Assembly (NCBI RefSeq): GCF_020531905.1
Contig: NZ_JAJAWG010000001.1
Span: 372,001-436,000 of the forward strand
Source: Deefgea salmonis
GTDB taxonomy: Bacteria; Pseudomonadota; Gammaproteobacteria; Burkholderiales; Chitinibacteraceae
Direction: 5' to 3'
Length of the DNA stretch: 64,000 nt
Shown: piece by piece, positions 55,395 through 64,000 of the stretch
Numbering within the stretch: the first letter of the stretch is position 1
Layout: each line of letters starts with the position of its first letter
Position numbers and translations under genes: made by a program
Notes under the pieces: model-generated
The model's database searches: none
What the model was told of the DNA's origin: nothing
What the model saw: only the letters and a program-made list of their open reading frames with translations

Positions 55395-56411
55395 TTAAAT
55401 CGTACGATTGAGCGCGGGAGCGATTGCGCGCAAGGTCGACATCAAAGCCGTTAATTGGCCCAAATCAAGCGACTGATCTGCATTGCGCCAAGCGGCATTC
55501 GGATTCGGATGCACATCCAACCAGATACCATCAGCACCTGCGGCCAAAGCCGTCTGCGCCAAAGATGGCACTAGCCAAGACTTACCCGCCGCATTACTGG
55601 CGTCCACCACCACCGGTAAATGCGTCTCTTGCTTTAACCATGCAATACTTGCAACGTCTAATACATTGCGCCCTTCACTCCCCAAAGCGCGCGCACCGTG
55701 CTCACAAAAAACAATATGATGATTGCCACCCGCCGCAATATATTCGGCTGCCATCAGCCATTCTGCCAGCGTCGCGGCGTGCCCGCGTCGCAATAAAATC
55801 GGCTTATTAATCCGTCCCAATTCTTTGAGTAAAATCCGATTTTGCATTTGACCGGCCCCCACTTGAATCAAATCCACATCGTGCGCCATCAAGTCGTCGA
55901 GCATTTGCAAATCCAGCAATTCAGCTGCAAACGGTAATTTGTACTGGCTGGCCACCGACTGCAACAAAGACAAATTATCGTGTTCATTGCCTTGTAATTG
56001 ATAAGGACCGTCTTGGGTTTGGGCAATATCGCCCCATAAAAATGAACAACCCACCGCCATAATGCCTTGCGCCAAAGCGCTCATTTGCGACGCACTTTCG
56101 ATGGAGCTAGTCCCAGCAAAGACTTGAACCTGCGATCCGCCCAAAGCAATGCCACGAATTTTCACCACCGAGCCGGCTGGGTGCGTATCGCGTGCAACAA
56201 TCCGGTATTGCTTCGTCACGCGGGACACCCGATCTACGCCGGGCAGCATCTCAAAACGCGCAAGATTGAGCGCATCCTCATCACCGATCGCACCAATAAT
56301 CACCAGTTCCGCACCGCGCGAAACATGCTCAGTTAAACCGGCGTTGCGAATATAAGCAATCACTGCCGCAACCTCAGCCTCAGTGGCATTGAACTTCATC
56401 ACAATAATCAT
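55395..56411 (-). CDS. DAHP synthase-like protein (type I-beta fold), probable pseudoenzyme
   Basis: A 338-residue relative of type I-beta DAHP synthase, with the ferredoxin-like N-terminal domain (~1-75) and barrel (~85-335). Family landmarks can be aligned: ILLRRG (205-210), WLMAAEYIAAGGN, VDASNAAG and DVHPNP (299-304). But key residues differ. GPCSVE reads GTSSIE (100-105), losing the metal Cys; KPRTS is replaced by SFLWGD (123-128); the metal His of DPSHATG is Asn (DASNAAG, 270-276); Glu of EVHP is Asp (DVHP). It therefore probably does not make DAHP. Being first in an operon with tyrA suggests a regulatory or changed role in aromatic synthesis. Confidence 0.8.
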   Translation of the reverse strand: MIIVMKFNATEAEVAAVIAYIRNAGLTEHVSRGAELVIIGAIGDEDALNLARFEMLPGVDRVSRVTKQYRIVARDTHPAGSVVKIRGIALGGSQVQVFAGTSSIESASQMSALAQGIMAVGCSFLWGDIAQTQDGPYQLQGNEHDNLSLLQSVASQYKLPFAAELLDLQMLDDLMAHDVDLIQVGAGQMQNRILLKELGRINKPILLRRGHAATLAEWLMAAEYIAAGGNHHIVFCEHGARALGSEGRNVLDVASIAWLKQETHLPVVVDASNAAGKSWLVPSLAQTALAAGADGIWLDVHPNPNAAWRNADQSLDLGQLTALMSTLRAIAPALNRTI

Positions 56412-56573
56412 GCAAGCCTCACACTGATGTATTTAAAGCAAGAGCATATTCAGCAATACTTTGCTGGCAATACCCCTATGTATTAAAATAGAGCACCCAA
56501 TTCAACGCTAATATTGAAAATTCACAGCCTCGGCGTTGAGTGAAACCCAAGCCAAGCAACCCTAAAGCACAAA

Positions 56574-57722
56574 TTAAAGATCATTTTTATTGATGCCGAG
56601 CCAAGCCACGCCCAACCCAAGCAAAGCCATGCCTGCCGAGAGCATAAACACCATCGCCCCGCCTTGCGGCCACAGCACGCCCGCCAAAATACCGCCTAAG
56701 CTACCACCCAGACCGAATGAAACGGCAATATTTAACGCCTGACCTTTCGCTTGATGCGCACCAGAAAAATGACGATGAATATAACTCATCGTCACAGCAT
56801 GATGACTACCAAAAGTAAAACCATGCGCCAATTGCGCCACAATTAACAGCACAATAAAGTCAGCGGCCACGCCAATCAGCATAAAGCGCACCACCGCCAG
56901 CAACAAACCCCATAAAAATATTTTTTTAAGGGTGAAGCGCTGGGTAATCGACGGCATCAACCAAAAAACCGCAATCTCAGCAATCACCCCCAAAGCCCAC
57001 AGCCAAGCAACAACGCGCTTGCTATACCCTAGCTCGACCATATAAATCGAATAAAAACTGTAATATGCCCCATGGGCCAGCGCCATTAAAAAACACGTCA
57101 ATAGCAAGGCTCTGACTTCTGTTTTGGCTAAAACATCAAAAAACTTCACGCAGGCTAGCTGGTTTTTAGCCACTACAGGCGCTTCGGGCACGTAAAAAGA
57201 ATAAATCGCCAGACCCGCCATCACGGAAACGACGGCCATTGGCAATACGCCAACACCGAAAGCCTCGATCAAATAGCCTGCCAGCAAAGCGGCAAACACA
57301 AAACCAATTGAACCCCACACGCGTAGTCGAGCATACGCCCCGCTATTACCGGCGAGCAACGTCATGCTGGTCGCCTCAACCAAGGGCAGCGCCGAGCTCC
57401 AGAAAAAACTGGCGATCCAGACCGAAATCAATAAGGGCCAAAAAGAATGCGTCAACAACAACGGCAGAAAAAAGATGAATCCCATCACGCCAGCCAGCCG
57501 TAAGATTTTTTGTCGTTGACCACTGCGATCGGCCAACCAGCCCCATAATGCGGGCGCATAGATGCGATTAATTTGCGTTAGCGAAGTCAGAATGCCAATT
57601 TGCCAAGCAGGAAACGACAATTCGGCCAGATACAAGCCCCAATATGGCGAGAACAAACCATTAAACGCGAAGTAGCAAAAATAAAACCCGGCGATCAGCA
57701 GTAATGCTTTTGGCTTTTGCAT
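56574..57722 (-). CDS. MFS transporter (HcaT/MFS_1-like)
   Basis: A 382-residue permease with about 12 hydrophobic helices. The start MQKPKALLLIAGFYFCYFAF and GLFSPYWGLYLAE, then WGWLADRSGQRQKILRLAG (the loop 2-3 motif), match the MFS_1_like/HcaT branch, which includes nucleoside/H+ symporter-like and phenylpropionate permeases. The substrate is unknown. No related catabolic genes stand next to it. It is separated by 162 bases from the DAHP synthase-like gene. Confidence 0.85.
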   Translation of the reverse strand: MQKPKALLLIAGFYFCYFAFNGLFSPYWGLYLAELSFPAWQIGILTSLTQINRIYAPALWGWLADRSGQRQKILRLAGVMGFIFFLPLLLTHSFWPLLISVWIASFFWSSALPLVEATSMTLLAGNSGAYARLRVWGSIGFVFAALLAGYLIEAFGVGVLPMAVVSVMAGLAIYSFYVPEAPVVAKNQLACVKFFDVLAKTEVRALLLTCFLMALAHGAYYSFYSIYMVELGYSKRVVAWLWALGVIAEIAVFWLMPSITQRFTLKKIFLWGLLLAVVRFMLIGVAADFIVLLIVAQLAHGFTFGSHHAVTMSYIHRHFSGAHQAKGQALNIAVSFGLGGSLGGILAGVLWPQGGAMVFMLSAGMALLGLGVAWLGINKNDL

Positions 57723-57732
57723 GTCTTAGAGA

Positions 57733-57781
57733 GGGTATATGAATAGAGAGTAGAAATACACAAGGCCGCAGATCAATACCC
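57733..57781. repeat. GGGTAT/ATACCC inverted pair near the MFS gene
   Basis: GGGTAT (57733-57738) and ATACCC (57776-57781) face each other between the MFS and pgsA genes. Short, listed because the same ends recur in the intergenic hairpins at 1576 and 37580. Confidence 0.25.
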
Positions 57782-57837
57782 ATGAAGCCGCAGCAATAAG
57801 GCGTTCAACGCAGGCATCTGCGTCAACGCCTAGAGAC

Positions 57838-58410
57838 TCAACCTTGTTCGCGAAATTGCTCTGCGGCAACGCGTAAATAATAAAACATCGACCAAATGGT
57901 TAAGACCGCAGCAATATAGAGTGCCAACGTGCCTAAAAGCTGCGTCGAGATACCAGGCACCAGCGGTTCAGACCACAGCAACAACACAATTGCAATCATT
58001 TGCGCCGTTGTTTTGAGCTTGCCAATCAAACTCACCGCCACACTTTTAGCCTTACCCAGCTGCGCCATCCATTCACGTAACGCCGAAATGGTGATTTCGC
58101 GGCCAATAATAATTACCGCCAGCCAACTTTCGGTGCGATCTAATTGCACCAACAAGATTAACGCCGCAGCCACCATCAGTTTATCGGCCACAGGATCCAA
58201 AAAAGCGCCAAACTGTGAGGTTTGATTCCAACGCCGCGCTAAAAAGCCATCAAACCAATCGGTCACCGCCGCCAGCATAAACAGGCTAGCGCCCATCATA
58301 TTTTGCCAAGCCAAAGGATATTCAGCGTGCGGCAAAGAAAAAACCCCAACAAAAACGGGAATCAGCGCAACGCGCAACCAAGTCAGAAAAATAGGTAGAT
58401 TAAATGGCAT
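57838..58410 (-). CDS. pgsA: CDP-diacylglycerol-glycerol-3-phosphate 3-phosphatidyltransferase
   Basis: An inner-membrane enzyme making phosphatidylglycerophosphate, the first step to PG and cardiolipin. 190 residues with about five helices. The CDP-alcohol phosphotransferase motif DG-x2-AR-x8-G-x3-D-x3-D is DGFLARRWNQTSQFGAFLDP followed by VAD (~53-75). The substrate subtype is given by length and the LPIFLTWLRVALIPVFVGVF start. pgpA, which makes the next step, is two genes upstream, with uvrC between. Confidence 0.96.
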   Translation of the reverse strand: MPFNLPIFLTWLRVALIPVFVGVFSLPHAEYPLAWQNMMGASLFMLAAVTDWFDGFLARRWNQTSQFGAFLDPVADKLMVAAALILLVQLDRTESWLAVIIIGREITISALREWMAQLGKAKSVAVSLIGKLKTTAQMIAIVLLLWSEPLVPGISTQLLGTLALYIAAVLTIWSMFYYLRVAAEQFREQG

Positions 58411-58422
58411 TAGGACACTTTA

Positions 58423-60318
58423 TTAGCCGCGCAAAGCAGCGTGAATTTTCTCAGCAAGTGCTTGGTTAATGCCATCAACTTGCACTAACTCATCCACACT
58501 TGCAGCTTTTACTCCTTGCAAACCACCAAAACGAGCCAGCAATTTTTGCCGCCGTTTGGGGCCAACGCCCTCAACCTCTTCAAGCGTTGAAGCAAGTCTG
58601 GCCTTGCCACGTCGGGCGCGATGTCCGGTAATGGCAAAGCGATGTGCTTCATCCCTAATCTGCTGAATCAGGTGTAAGCCAGGATGGTCGCGGCGTAATT
58701 GTACCGTGTTTCCTGATTTGGGCACGATCAATTGCTCTAAACCGGCTTTACGCGTCTCGCCTTTAGCTACGCCAACCAACCAAGGCGTGGTCAAACCGAT
58801 TTCATTCATCACCTCGATGGCGATGCTCAACTGCCCTTTTCCGCCATCAATCAAAATCACATCCGGCATCACGCCCTCGCCCGCAGCGACTTTCTCATAA
58901 CGGCGCAACAAGACCTGCCGCATTGCCGCATAATCATCACCCGGCGTGATTAAAGCAAAGCCATCTTTGGCTGTGCCGGAGTTATCAGTGCCAATATTGT
59001 AGCGCCGATACTCTTTGGGTTGCATGGCTTGTCGATCATAGACCACACACGATGCCACAGTGGCTTCGCCCAAGGTATGCGAAATATCAAAGCACTCTAA
59101 ACGCTGCGTTTCCTCCGGCAAACCCAGCGCTTCAACCAAGGCCGCCAAGCGACTTGCCTGATCGGCTTGCTGGCCTTTTTTCTGCAGTATAGCCAGCTCA
59201 GCGTTGCGTTTAGCCATCTCCAGCCAGATACGTCGCTCCCCATTGGGGTTGACATTGAGTAAGACTTTTCTCGCGGCCTGCGCACTAAGCAATTCAGCCA
59301 ACACCTCGCACTCATCGGGCTCTGGCGAGCATAAAATCATCGTGGGGGTAATTCGGTCTAAATAATGCTGGGCTAAAAAAGCATGAATCGCTGCCGACGG
59401 CGTGTAATCATCAGCATGGCTAGGAAATAAATTCTTGTCCCCAACATGCCGCCCGCCTCTGACCATTGCCAAATTAACGCACAGCATCCCCTCGCTTTCA
59501 ACACAGGCGACAATATCGACGTCCATTTCACTGGTATTGGACGAAACAAACTGCCGCTCTTGTACTTGCGACAACGCTTGGATTTGATCGCGCACCGCAG
59601 CAGCGGCTTCAAATTGCCATTCTGTTGCCAGCAGTTGCATTTTTTCTTCGAGGGTATTGAGGACTTCGTTTTCTTTGCCCGACAAAAACAACACCGCGTT
59701 ATGCACGTCTTGTCGATACGCTTCAGGCGTAATCAAACCGACACAAGGGGCTGAGCAGCGTTTGATTTGGTGCAACAAACAAGGCCGAGAGCGATTGGCA
59801 AAAACAGAGTCTTCGCAGGTGCGCAGCAAAAAAACCTTTTGCAATAACTGGATGCTTTCTTTGACCACATAGCCGTTGGGAAACGGGCCAAAATAAGTAT
59901 TTTTTTTATCTAAACTGCCACGGTAATACGCCAAACGCGGACTAGCATGGCCGCTGAGCATCACATAGGGATAAGACTTGTCGTCCCGAAATAAAATATT
60001 GTAGCGAGGGCTTAAGGCTTTAATTAAATTGTTTTCTAGCACCAAGGCTTCAGCTTCAGACCGCACCACCGTCGTTTCAACCGTTGCCACCTGCGCCAAC
60101 ATCAAGCGAATACGCGGGCTTTGATCGTTTTTTTGAAAATAAGACGACACCCGCTTTTTTAAACTTTTGGCTTTACCGACATATAACACCGTGCCATCGG
60201 CAGCAATATATCGATAAACGCCGGGCAAATCGGGTAAAAGTCGGACGGCATCGATTAAAGCCGCTCTTTGCAGTTGCGCCGCATTCAATTCGGGCGATTC
60301 AGCGGGCGAATCGATCAT
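58423..60318 (-). CDS. uvrC: Excinuclease ABC subunit C
   Basis: UvrC makes both cuts in nucleotide excision repair. 631 residues. GIY-YIG nuclease at ~30-105 ([20 protein letters not shown]), Cys-rich stretch [13 protein letters not shown] (~180), UVR motif for UvrB (~222-257, [20 protein letters not shown]), RNase H-like endonuclease (~400-560) with [18 protein letters not shown] and [15 protein letters not shown], and C-terminal double HhH ([20 protein letters not shown]). Complete. It overlaps the pgpA stop by 4 bases. Confidence 0.97.
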   Translation of the reverse strand: MIDSPAESPELNAAQLQRAALIDAVRLLPDLPGVYRYIAADGTVLYVGKAKSLKKRVSSYFQKNDQSPRIRLMLAQVATVETTVVRSEAEALVLENNLIKALSPRYNILFRDDKSYPYVMLSGHASPRLAYYRGSLDKKNTYFGPFPNGYVVKESIQLLQKVFLLRTCEDSVFANRSRPCLLHQIKRCSAPCVGLITPEAYRQDVHNAVLFLSGKENEVLNTLEEKMQLLATEWQFEAAAAVRDQIQALSQVQERQFVSSNTSEMDVDIVACVESEGMLCVNLAMVRGGRHVGDKNLFPSHADDYTPSAAIHAFLAQHYLDRITPTMILCSPEPDECEVLAELLSAQAARKVLLNVNPNGERRIWLEMAKRNAELAILQKKGQQADQASRLAALVEALGLPEETQRLECFDISHTLGEATVASCVVYDRQAMQPKEYRRYNIGTDNSGTAKDGFALITPGDDYAAMRQVLLRRYEKVAAGEGVMPDVILIDGGKGQLSIAIEVMNEIGLTTPWLVGVAKGETRKAGLEQLIVPKSGNTVQLRRDHPGLHLIQQIRDEAHRFAITGHRARRGKARLASTLEEVEGVGPKRRQKLLARFGGLQGVKAASVDELVQVDGINQALAEKIHAALRG

Positions 60319-60809
60319 AAATAAGCACGAAGTAAATACAGCGGAATCATGGCAAACACGGCGGCCAAAATATCGTCAATCATGACGCCAAATCCGCCTT
60401 TCACATACTGATCCAGCCAGCGAATTGGCCACGGCTTGAGAATATCAAACACACGAAATAAGACAAAAGCCAACACCCACCCCAGCACAGTCGGCGGCGC
60501 AATGCACAGCACCAACCACATGGCGACAATTTCATCGATCACAATGCCACCATAATCGCTGACACCCAAGTTTCGACCCGTCAGCTCGGCAGCCCATGTT
60601 CCGATGGCAAACGCCGGAACACATAACGCTGCAATGGCTAGCGGCGTAAAAAAATACTGCAAGAGCGCAAATAAAGGCAATGCCGCTAAAGTGCCCCACG
60701 TGCCAGGCGCCACTTTAGCTAAACCACTCCCAAAACCCAGTGCAATAAAATGCGCTGGATGCGCCAATAGAAAGCGCAGATCGACCGCAATTTGTGGTTG
60801 TTTTTTCAT
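60315..60809 (-). CDS. pgpA: Phosphatidylglycerophosphatase A
   Basis: It removes phosphate from phosphatidylglycerophosphate to give PG. 164 residues with several membrane helices. Family motifs: [20 protein letters not shown] (~33-52), [14 protein letters not shown] (~90-103) and [20 protein letters not shown] (~126-145), and [16 protein letters not shown]. It overlaps thiL by 4 bases at its start and uvrC by 4 at its end, so thiL-pgpA-uvrC are probably one transcript with pgsA. Confidence 0.96.
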   Translation of the reverse strand: MKKQPQIAVDLRFLLAHPAHFIALGFGSGLAKVAPGTWGTLAALPLFALLQYFFTPLAIAALCVPAFAIGTWAAELTGRNLGVSDYGGIVIDEIVAMWLVLCIAPPTVLGWVLAFVLFRVFDILKPWPIRWLDQYVKGGFGVMIDDILAAVFAMIPLYLLRAYL

Positions 60810-61768
60810 TTAAAGTGATCAAAGCCAGTAAACGGGGTTGGTACGACAAGTCCTGATGCATCAAACACTTGCACTAAGGGGGATTGAGCTTGATGCGCGA
60901 CCATTTCACCGACCCGAAATAATGGCGTCGCTAAGGTTTGGCCAAGGGCTAAAATATGCTGCCGCTGCAAAGGTGATGCCGTAAAGCACAGCTCATAATC
61001 ATCGCCCCCTGCCAGTACGGCCTCTAAAGCCAGTGCGGACGGAAGGTCTTTGAGTTCAGTAGCGTAAGGCATCAAATCGAGTTCAAGCCGTGCAGCACAT
61101 TTTGATTGCTCACAAATATGCGCTAAATCGCCCAGAATACCATCCGACAAATCCAATGCGGCGCTTGCGATACCACGTAATGCCATACCCAAAGCCAGCC
61201 GTGGCGTAGGCTGATCTAAGCGTAAATCACAGCGCTGAGCGATATCGGGAGGCAAGGCGACGCGACCGGTACGATGCATGACCGCGGCAGCGGCGGCACC
61301 TAAAGGGCCAGACACCCAAACGTCGTCGCCGATTTGAGCGCCGCTACGCAGCAAAGCTTGTCCGTTTGGAATTTCGCCGGCAATTTGAATTGAAATGGTT
61401 AATGGTCCTTTGGTCGTGTCGCCGCCGACCAAAGACACCGCATGCTGATCGGCTAAGGTAAATAATCCACGACTAAATGCCGCCAACCAAGCTTCGTCCA
61501 TGGCGGGCAAGGCCAGCGACAGCGTAAACCAAGTCGGCTTTGCGCCCATTGCAGCCATGTCGGATAAATTAACCGCCAAACATTTATGCCCTAACCGTTC
61601 AGGGTCGGCATCGGCAAAAAAATGCCGACCCGCAACCAGCATATCCACCGAAATGGCCAATTGATGCTGAGCGCTGATCGACATTAATGCGGCATCATCC
61701 CCAATGCCTAAATCGGCATTGACCGCTGGGCGGGTAAAATATTTAGCGATTAAATCGAATTCATTCAC
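60806..61768 (-). CDS. thiL: Thiamine-monophosphate kinase
   Basis: It makes the active cofactor thiamine diphosphate from TMP. The start is set at GTG 61768, giving VNEFDLIAKYFTRP, the usual ThiL opening, and 320 residues; a longer frame to 61888 runs into nusB. ATP and metal residues are in LGIGDDAALMSISAQHQ (~21-37), SVDMLVAGRHFF, and VGGDTTKGPLTISI (~118). ALDLSDGILGDLAHI and VLAGGDDYELCFTA complete the family pattern. No thi-box is expected or seen here. Confidence 0.95.
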   Translation of the reverse strand: MNEFDLIAKYFTRPAVNADLGIGDDAALMSISAQHQLAISVDMLVAGRHFFADADPERLGHKCLAVNLSDMAAMGAKPTWFTLSLALPAMDEAWLAAFSRGLFTLADQHAVSLVGGDTTKGPLTISIQIAGEIPNGQALLRSGAQIGDDVWVSGPLGAAAAAVMHRTGRVALPPDIAQRCDLRLDQPTPRLALGMALRGIASAALDLSDGILGDLAHICEQSKCAARLELDLMPYATELKDLPSALALEAVLAGGDDYELCFTASPLQRQHILALGQTLATPLFRVGEMVAHQAQSPLVQVFDASGLVVPTPFTGFDHFK

Positions 61769-61814
61769 ACAATTTGACCCTGCCCAAGCAACTGGGCAGT
61801 TAAGGGAATTTAAA

Positions 61815-62291
61815 TTAACGACGCTTGGCTGCAGCAGCGGCAAACTCATCGGCACGCACCAAAGCGGCCAATTTATCGAGTACACCATTCACAAAACGAT
61901 GACCATCTGAACCACCGAATGTTTTGGCCAATTCAATCGACTCATTGATAATCACGGGGTACGGTGTTTCTGGCATTGAAATAATTTCGAACGCGCCGGT
62001 ATACAAAATCGCCATTTCAACGATGCTGACTTCATCGAGTGGCCGCTCAACGTGTGGCTCAAGTGCTTTGGTTAAAGCGCCGGCGTCTTTAATCACGCCA
62101 AACAAAATGCCACGGTATAAGGCTTCATCGCACTTGTTAAAATAAGAAGTGCTGTTGTGAATAAAAAGATCAATATTATTGACCGTATCCCGCGTCATTA
62201 GCCATTGGTAAGTCCCTTGAACGGCAAATTCACGCGCACGGCGACGAGCCGATTTTGGTTTTGGACGAGGTGCTACGATGGCTTCAGTCAT
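61815..62291 (-). CDS. nusB: Transcription antitermination protein NusB
   Basis: A 158-residue all-helical RNA-binding protein that, with NusE, allows rRNA antitermination. The start region [20 protein letters not shown] (~13-32) is the conserved arginine-rich helix; [40 protein letters not shown] and NGVLDKLA form the C-terminal signature. It follows ribH with a 4-base overlap, the standard ribH-nusB arrangement. Confidence 0.97.
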   Translation of the reverse strand: MTEAIVAPRPKPKSARRRAREFAVQGTYQWLMTRDTVNNIDLFIHNSTSYFNKCDEALYRGILFGVIKDAGALTKALEPHVERPLDEVSIVEMAILYTGAFEIISMPETPYPVIINESIELAKTFGGSDGHRFVNGVLDKLAALVRADEFAAAAAKRR

Positions 62292-62761
62292 ACTTGTAAT
62301 GCCTTAATTAAATTAGCCGTTTCCACGACAGTGCGAGCCGCATCACGGCCCTTTTCTTTGATACGAATTTCTGCTTGTTCATCGGTGTCGGTGGTTAAGA
62401 TGGCATTGGCGATGGCGATACCAAAGTCCAAGCCGACGCGCGTCACGCCCGCGCCTGACTCATTAGCCACCAGCTCAAAATGATAAGTATCACCTCGAAT
62501 CACCGCGCCAAGCGCAATTAAGCCATCAAAACGATCGCTTTCTGCCATGGTTTGCAATACCACAGGGATTTCTAATGCACCGGCTACCGAGCACAGCACA
62601 ATATCTTGCTCTGCCACGCCAAGGGTTAATAACTCAGTCAGGCAAACATCACGTAGGCCTTCACAAACCGGGGTATTAAATCGGCTCATTACCACGCCAA
62701 TCCGCAATCCAGCGCCAGACAAAACTGGTGCAATCGTTGGAATATTTTTTGACATTCTCAT
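62288..62761 (-). CDS. ribH: 6,7-dimethyl-8-ribityllumazine synthase
   Basis: It condenses the butanone phosphate from RibB with the pyrimidine to the riboflavin precursor. 157 residues (155 if ATG 62755 is used). Motifs: [15 protein letters not shown] (~18-32), [16 protein letters not shown] (~60), [20 protein letters not shown] (~85-104) with the catalytic His, and [20 protein letters not shown]. Its start overlaps the ribBX stop (ATGA). Confidence 0.97.
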   Translation of the reverse strand: MRMSKNIPTIAPVLSGAGLRIGVVMSRFNTPVCEGLRDVCLTELLTLGVAEQDIVLCSVAGALEIPVVLQTMAESDRFDGLIALGAVIRGDTYHFELVANESGAGVTRVGLDFGIAIANAILTTDTDEQAEIRIKEKGRDAARTVVETANLIKALQV

Positions 62762-63858
62762 TTTCCTTCTGGGGCAACAAAGCCCGTAATTTCTAATCCA
62801 AATCCCATCATGCTCGGAATTTTACGCTCTGGTGACATCAGGCGCATACGCCCAACGCCCAAGTCTTTTAACATCTGCGCGCCAATCCCATAGGTACGTA
62901 AATCCCACTTTTGCGGTGGATTTAACTTCAACTCAGGTAGCGCTCGACCTAGTAAATCGGAGCCCAGTTCGGTGCGATGCAATAAAATCACCACGCCTTC
63001 TCCTGCCGTAGCGATGGCATTTAACGTCGCTTCAATCGACCAAGAATGCGCGGAAGAATCCAAATCAATCCAGTCCATCACCGACAATGGCTCATGCACC
63101 CGAACCAGCGTCTCGCGGTCCACTGCAGGCTGACCTTTGATTAATGCCAAGTGCGTGGCGGTGGTTAATTTGTCGCGATAAACCGCCAATTCAAACTCGC
63201 CGGCCAAGGTGCGAATCATACGCCGACCCACACATTCAACCAGTGATTCTGTTTGGCTACGGTAGTGAATGAGGTCGGCAATAGTACCAATCTTCAGTTG
63301 ATGTGTTTTCGCAAATTCAAGCAGTTCTGGCAAACGGGCCATTGTGCCGTCTTCGTTCATAATTTCGCAAATCACCGACGCTGGCGTTAAACCCGCCATC
63401 ATTGCCAAATCACAACCGGCCTCGGTGTGTCCGGCACGCACTAAAACACCGCCCGGTTGCGCCATAATCGGAAATACATGACCAGGTGAAACTAAGTCAC
63501 TGGCTTTAGCGCCAAAAGCAACGGCTTTTTGAATCGTTAGCGCACGATCATGCGCTGAAATGCCGGTGGTGACCCCTTCAGCCGCTTCGATTGAAGCGGT
63601 AAAGTTAGTGCCAAACGACGAGCCATTGTTTTTTACCATCGTCGGCAAATTAAGCTGCTGGCAACGCGCTTGATCCAGCGTTAAGCAAATTAAGCCACGG
63701 CCAAATTTCGCCATAAAATTAATAGCTTCAGGCGTCACAAAATCGGCGGCCAACACCAAATCACCTTCGTTTTCGCGATCTTCTTCATCGACCAAAACCA
63801 CCATGCGACCGGCTTTTAATTCAGCAATAATTTCATTAACAGGTGCGATCTGGCTCAT
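62758..63858 (-). CDS. ribB: 3,4-dihydroxy-2-butanone-4-phosphate synthase with degenerate GTP cyclohydrolase II-like domain
   Basis: 366 residues. The N-terminal DHBPS domain (~1-205) is complete: [50 protein letters not shown] and [15 protein letters not shown]. The C-terminal domain (~210-366) has the GCH II outline ([36 protein letters not shown]) but not the zinc cysteines of the usual GDVFGSLRCDCG motif. It therefore cannot act as cyclohydrolase. This matches the RibBX type described in proteobacteria, with the true RibA elsewhere. It makes the C4 unit used by RibH. Confidence 0.93.
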   Translation of the reverse strand: MSQIAPVNEIIAELKAGRMVVLVDEEDRENEGDLVLAADFVTPEAINFMAKFGRGLICLTLDQARCQQLNLPTMVKNNGSSFGTNFTASIEAAEGVTTGISAHDRALTIQKAVAFGAKASDLVSPGHVFPIMAQPGGVLVRAGHTEAGCDLAMMAGLTPASVICEIMNEDGTMARLPELLEFAKTHQLKIGTIADLIHYRSQTESLVECVGRRMIRTLAGEFELAVYRDKLTTATHLALIKGQPAVDRETLVRVHEPLSVMDWIDLDSSAHSWSIEATLNAIATAGEGVVILLHRTELGSDLLGRALPELKLNPPQKWDLRTYGIGAQMLKDLGVGRMRLMSPERKIPSMMGFGLEITGFVAPEGK

Positions 63859-64000
63859 GATTTTGACTCCAAAGAAACCATACGTTCAACATAGCGGGCG
63901 ATTAAATCAATTTCTAAATTAACGCGCTGATCCGGCTCAATCGCCCCTAGCGTCGTGACTGACAGCGTATGGGGGATTAAGTTGATCGAAAACTCACAAC
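63855..64000 (-). CDS. ribE: Riboflavin synthase alpha chain, C-terminal end only
   Basis: The frame on the minus strand runs off the window. The visible last 47 residues read [17 protein letters not shown], then [15 protein letters not shown], ending [18 protein letters not shown] is a clear riboflavin synthase (lumazine-binding repeat two) end. The enzyme dismutates two lumazines into riboflavin. The stop overlaps the ribBX ATG by 4 bases, so ribE-ribBX-ribH-nusB form one coupled operon. Any FMN riboswitch would be further upstream, outside the window. Confidence 0.9.
   Translation of the reverse strand, partial: CEFSINLIPHTLSVTTLGAIEPDQRVNLEIDLIARYVERMVSLESKS

Noticed and set aside
1-64000. 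tRNA, rRNA and CRISPR arrays
   Set aside because: No cloverleaf ending in TTCRANNC, rRNA-like stretch or regularly spaced repeat was found on reading both strands; a tRNA scan would be needed to exclude odd cases.

Overview
The window looks like chromosome of a betaproteobacterium. The best fit is Neisseriales, near Chitinibacteraceae (Deefgea/Chitinibacter-like). The reasons are gene order (cmk-rpsA-ihfB-lapA-lapB, ribF-ileS-lspA-ispH, surE-pcm-nlpD-rpoS), a separate heptose kinase domain (rfaE1 type), a RibBX-type riboflavin protein and moderate GC. The placement comes from gene content and order only, not from a database match. No rRNA, tRNA or CRISPR array was seen.

Layout. 1-6330: C-terminal part of a prolyl oligopeptidase, DUF2164, anmK, an M23 endopeptidase, and two SAM-methyltransferase-like genes. 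6331-14525: a complete Tn3-family transposon (8195 bp) with 38-bp inverted ends and a 5-bp ATAAA target duplication, inserted on the stop codon of the upstream gene. It holds a tnpR broken by one TGA, a three-part res-like site, four overlapping cargo genes, a nested IS3-family element, and an intact tnpA. The cargo is an HTH-PAAR fusion, a second PAAR protein, a lysozyme-like putative effector and a secreted putative immunity protein.

14773-34511: tyrS, lolDC, adhE, rlmG, a small RHH/AT-hook-like gene, dusC, lexA, queF, msrA, dapC, dapD, then rpoS-nlpD-pcm-surE, an EamA transporter and a Rieske oxygenase. 34740-47271: acnB, rmuC, flgA, ribF-ileS-lspA-ispH and a diguanylate cyclase. 47333-64000, almost all on the minus strand: heptose kinase, pyrF, lapBA, ihfB, rpsA, cmk, an aldo/keto reductase, tyrA, a DAHP-synthase-like protein lacking key catalytic residues, an MFS transporter, pgsA, uvrC, pgpA, thiL, nusB, ribH, ribBX and the end of ribE.

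The most notable system is the transposon. It appears to be a mobile type VI secretion (T6SS) cassette: spike-tip PAAR proteins, a cell-wall hydrolase cargo and a periplasmic immunity protein, all translationally coupled and placed between res and tnpA. Tn3-family elements often carry toxin-antitoxin modules in that place. The first cargo gene begins with an antitoxin-type HTH domain fused in frame to PAAR, with an inverted repeat just upstream as a candidate operator. No T6SS structural genes are in the window, so delivery would depend on a host apparatus elsewhere. Other points worth attention are the probable DAHP synthase pseudoenzyme beside tyrA, two promoters carrying the same GAAY-N4-GTTC candidate LexA operator in the same position, and dispersed intergenic hairpins with GGGTAT/GGTATT ends.
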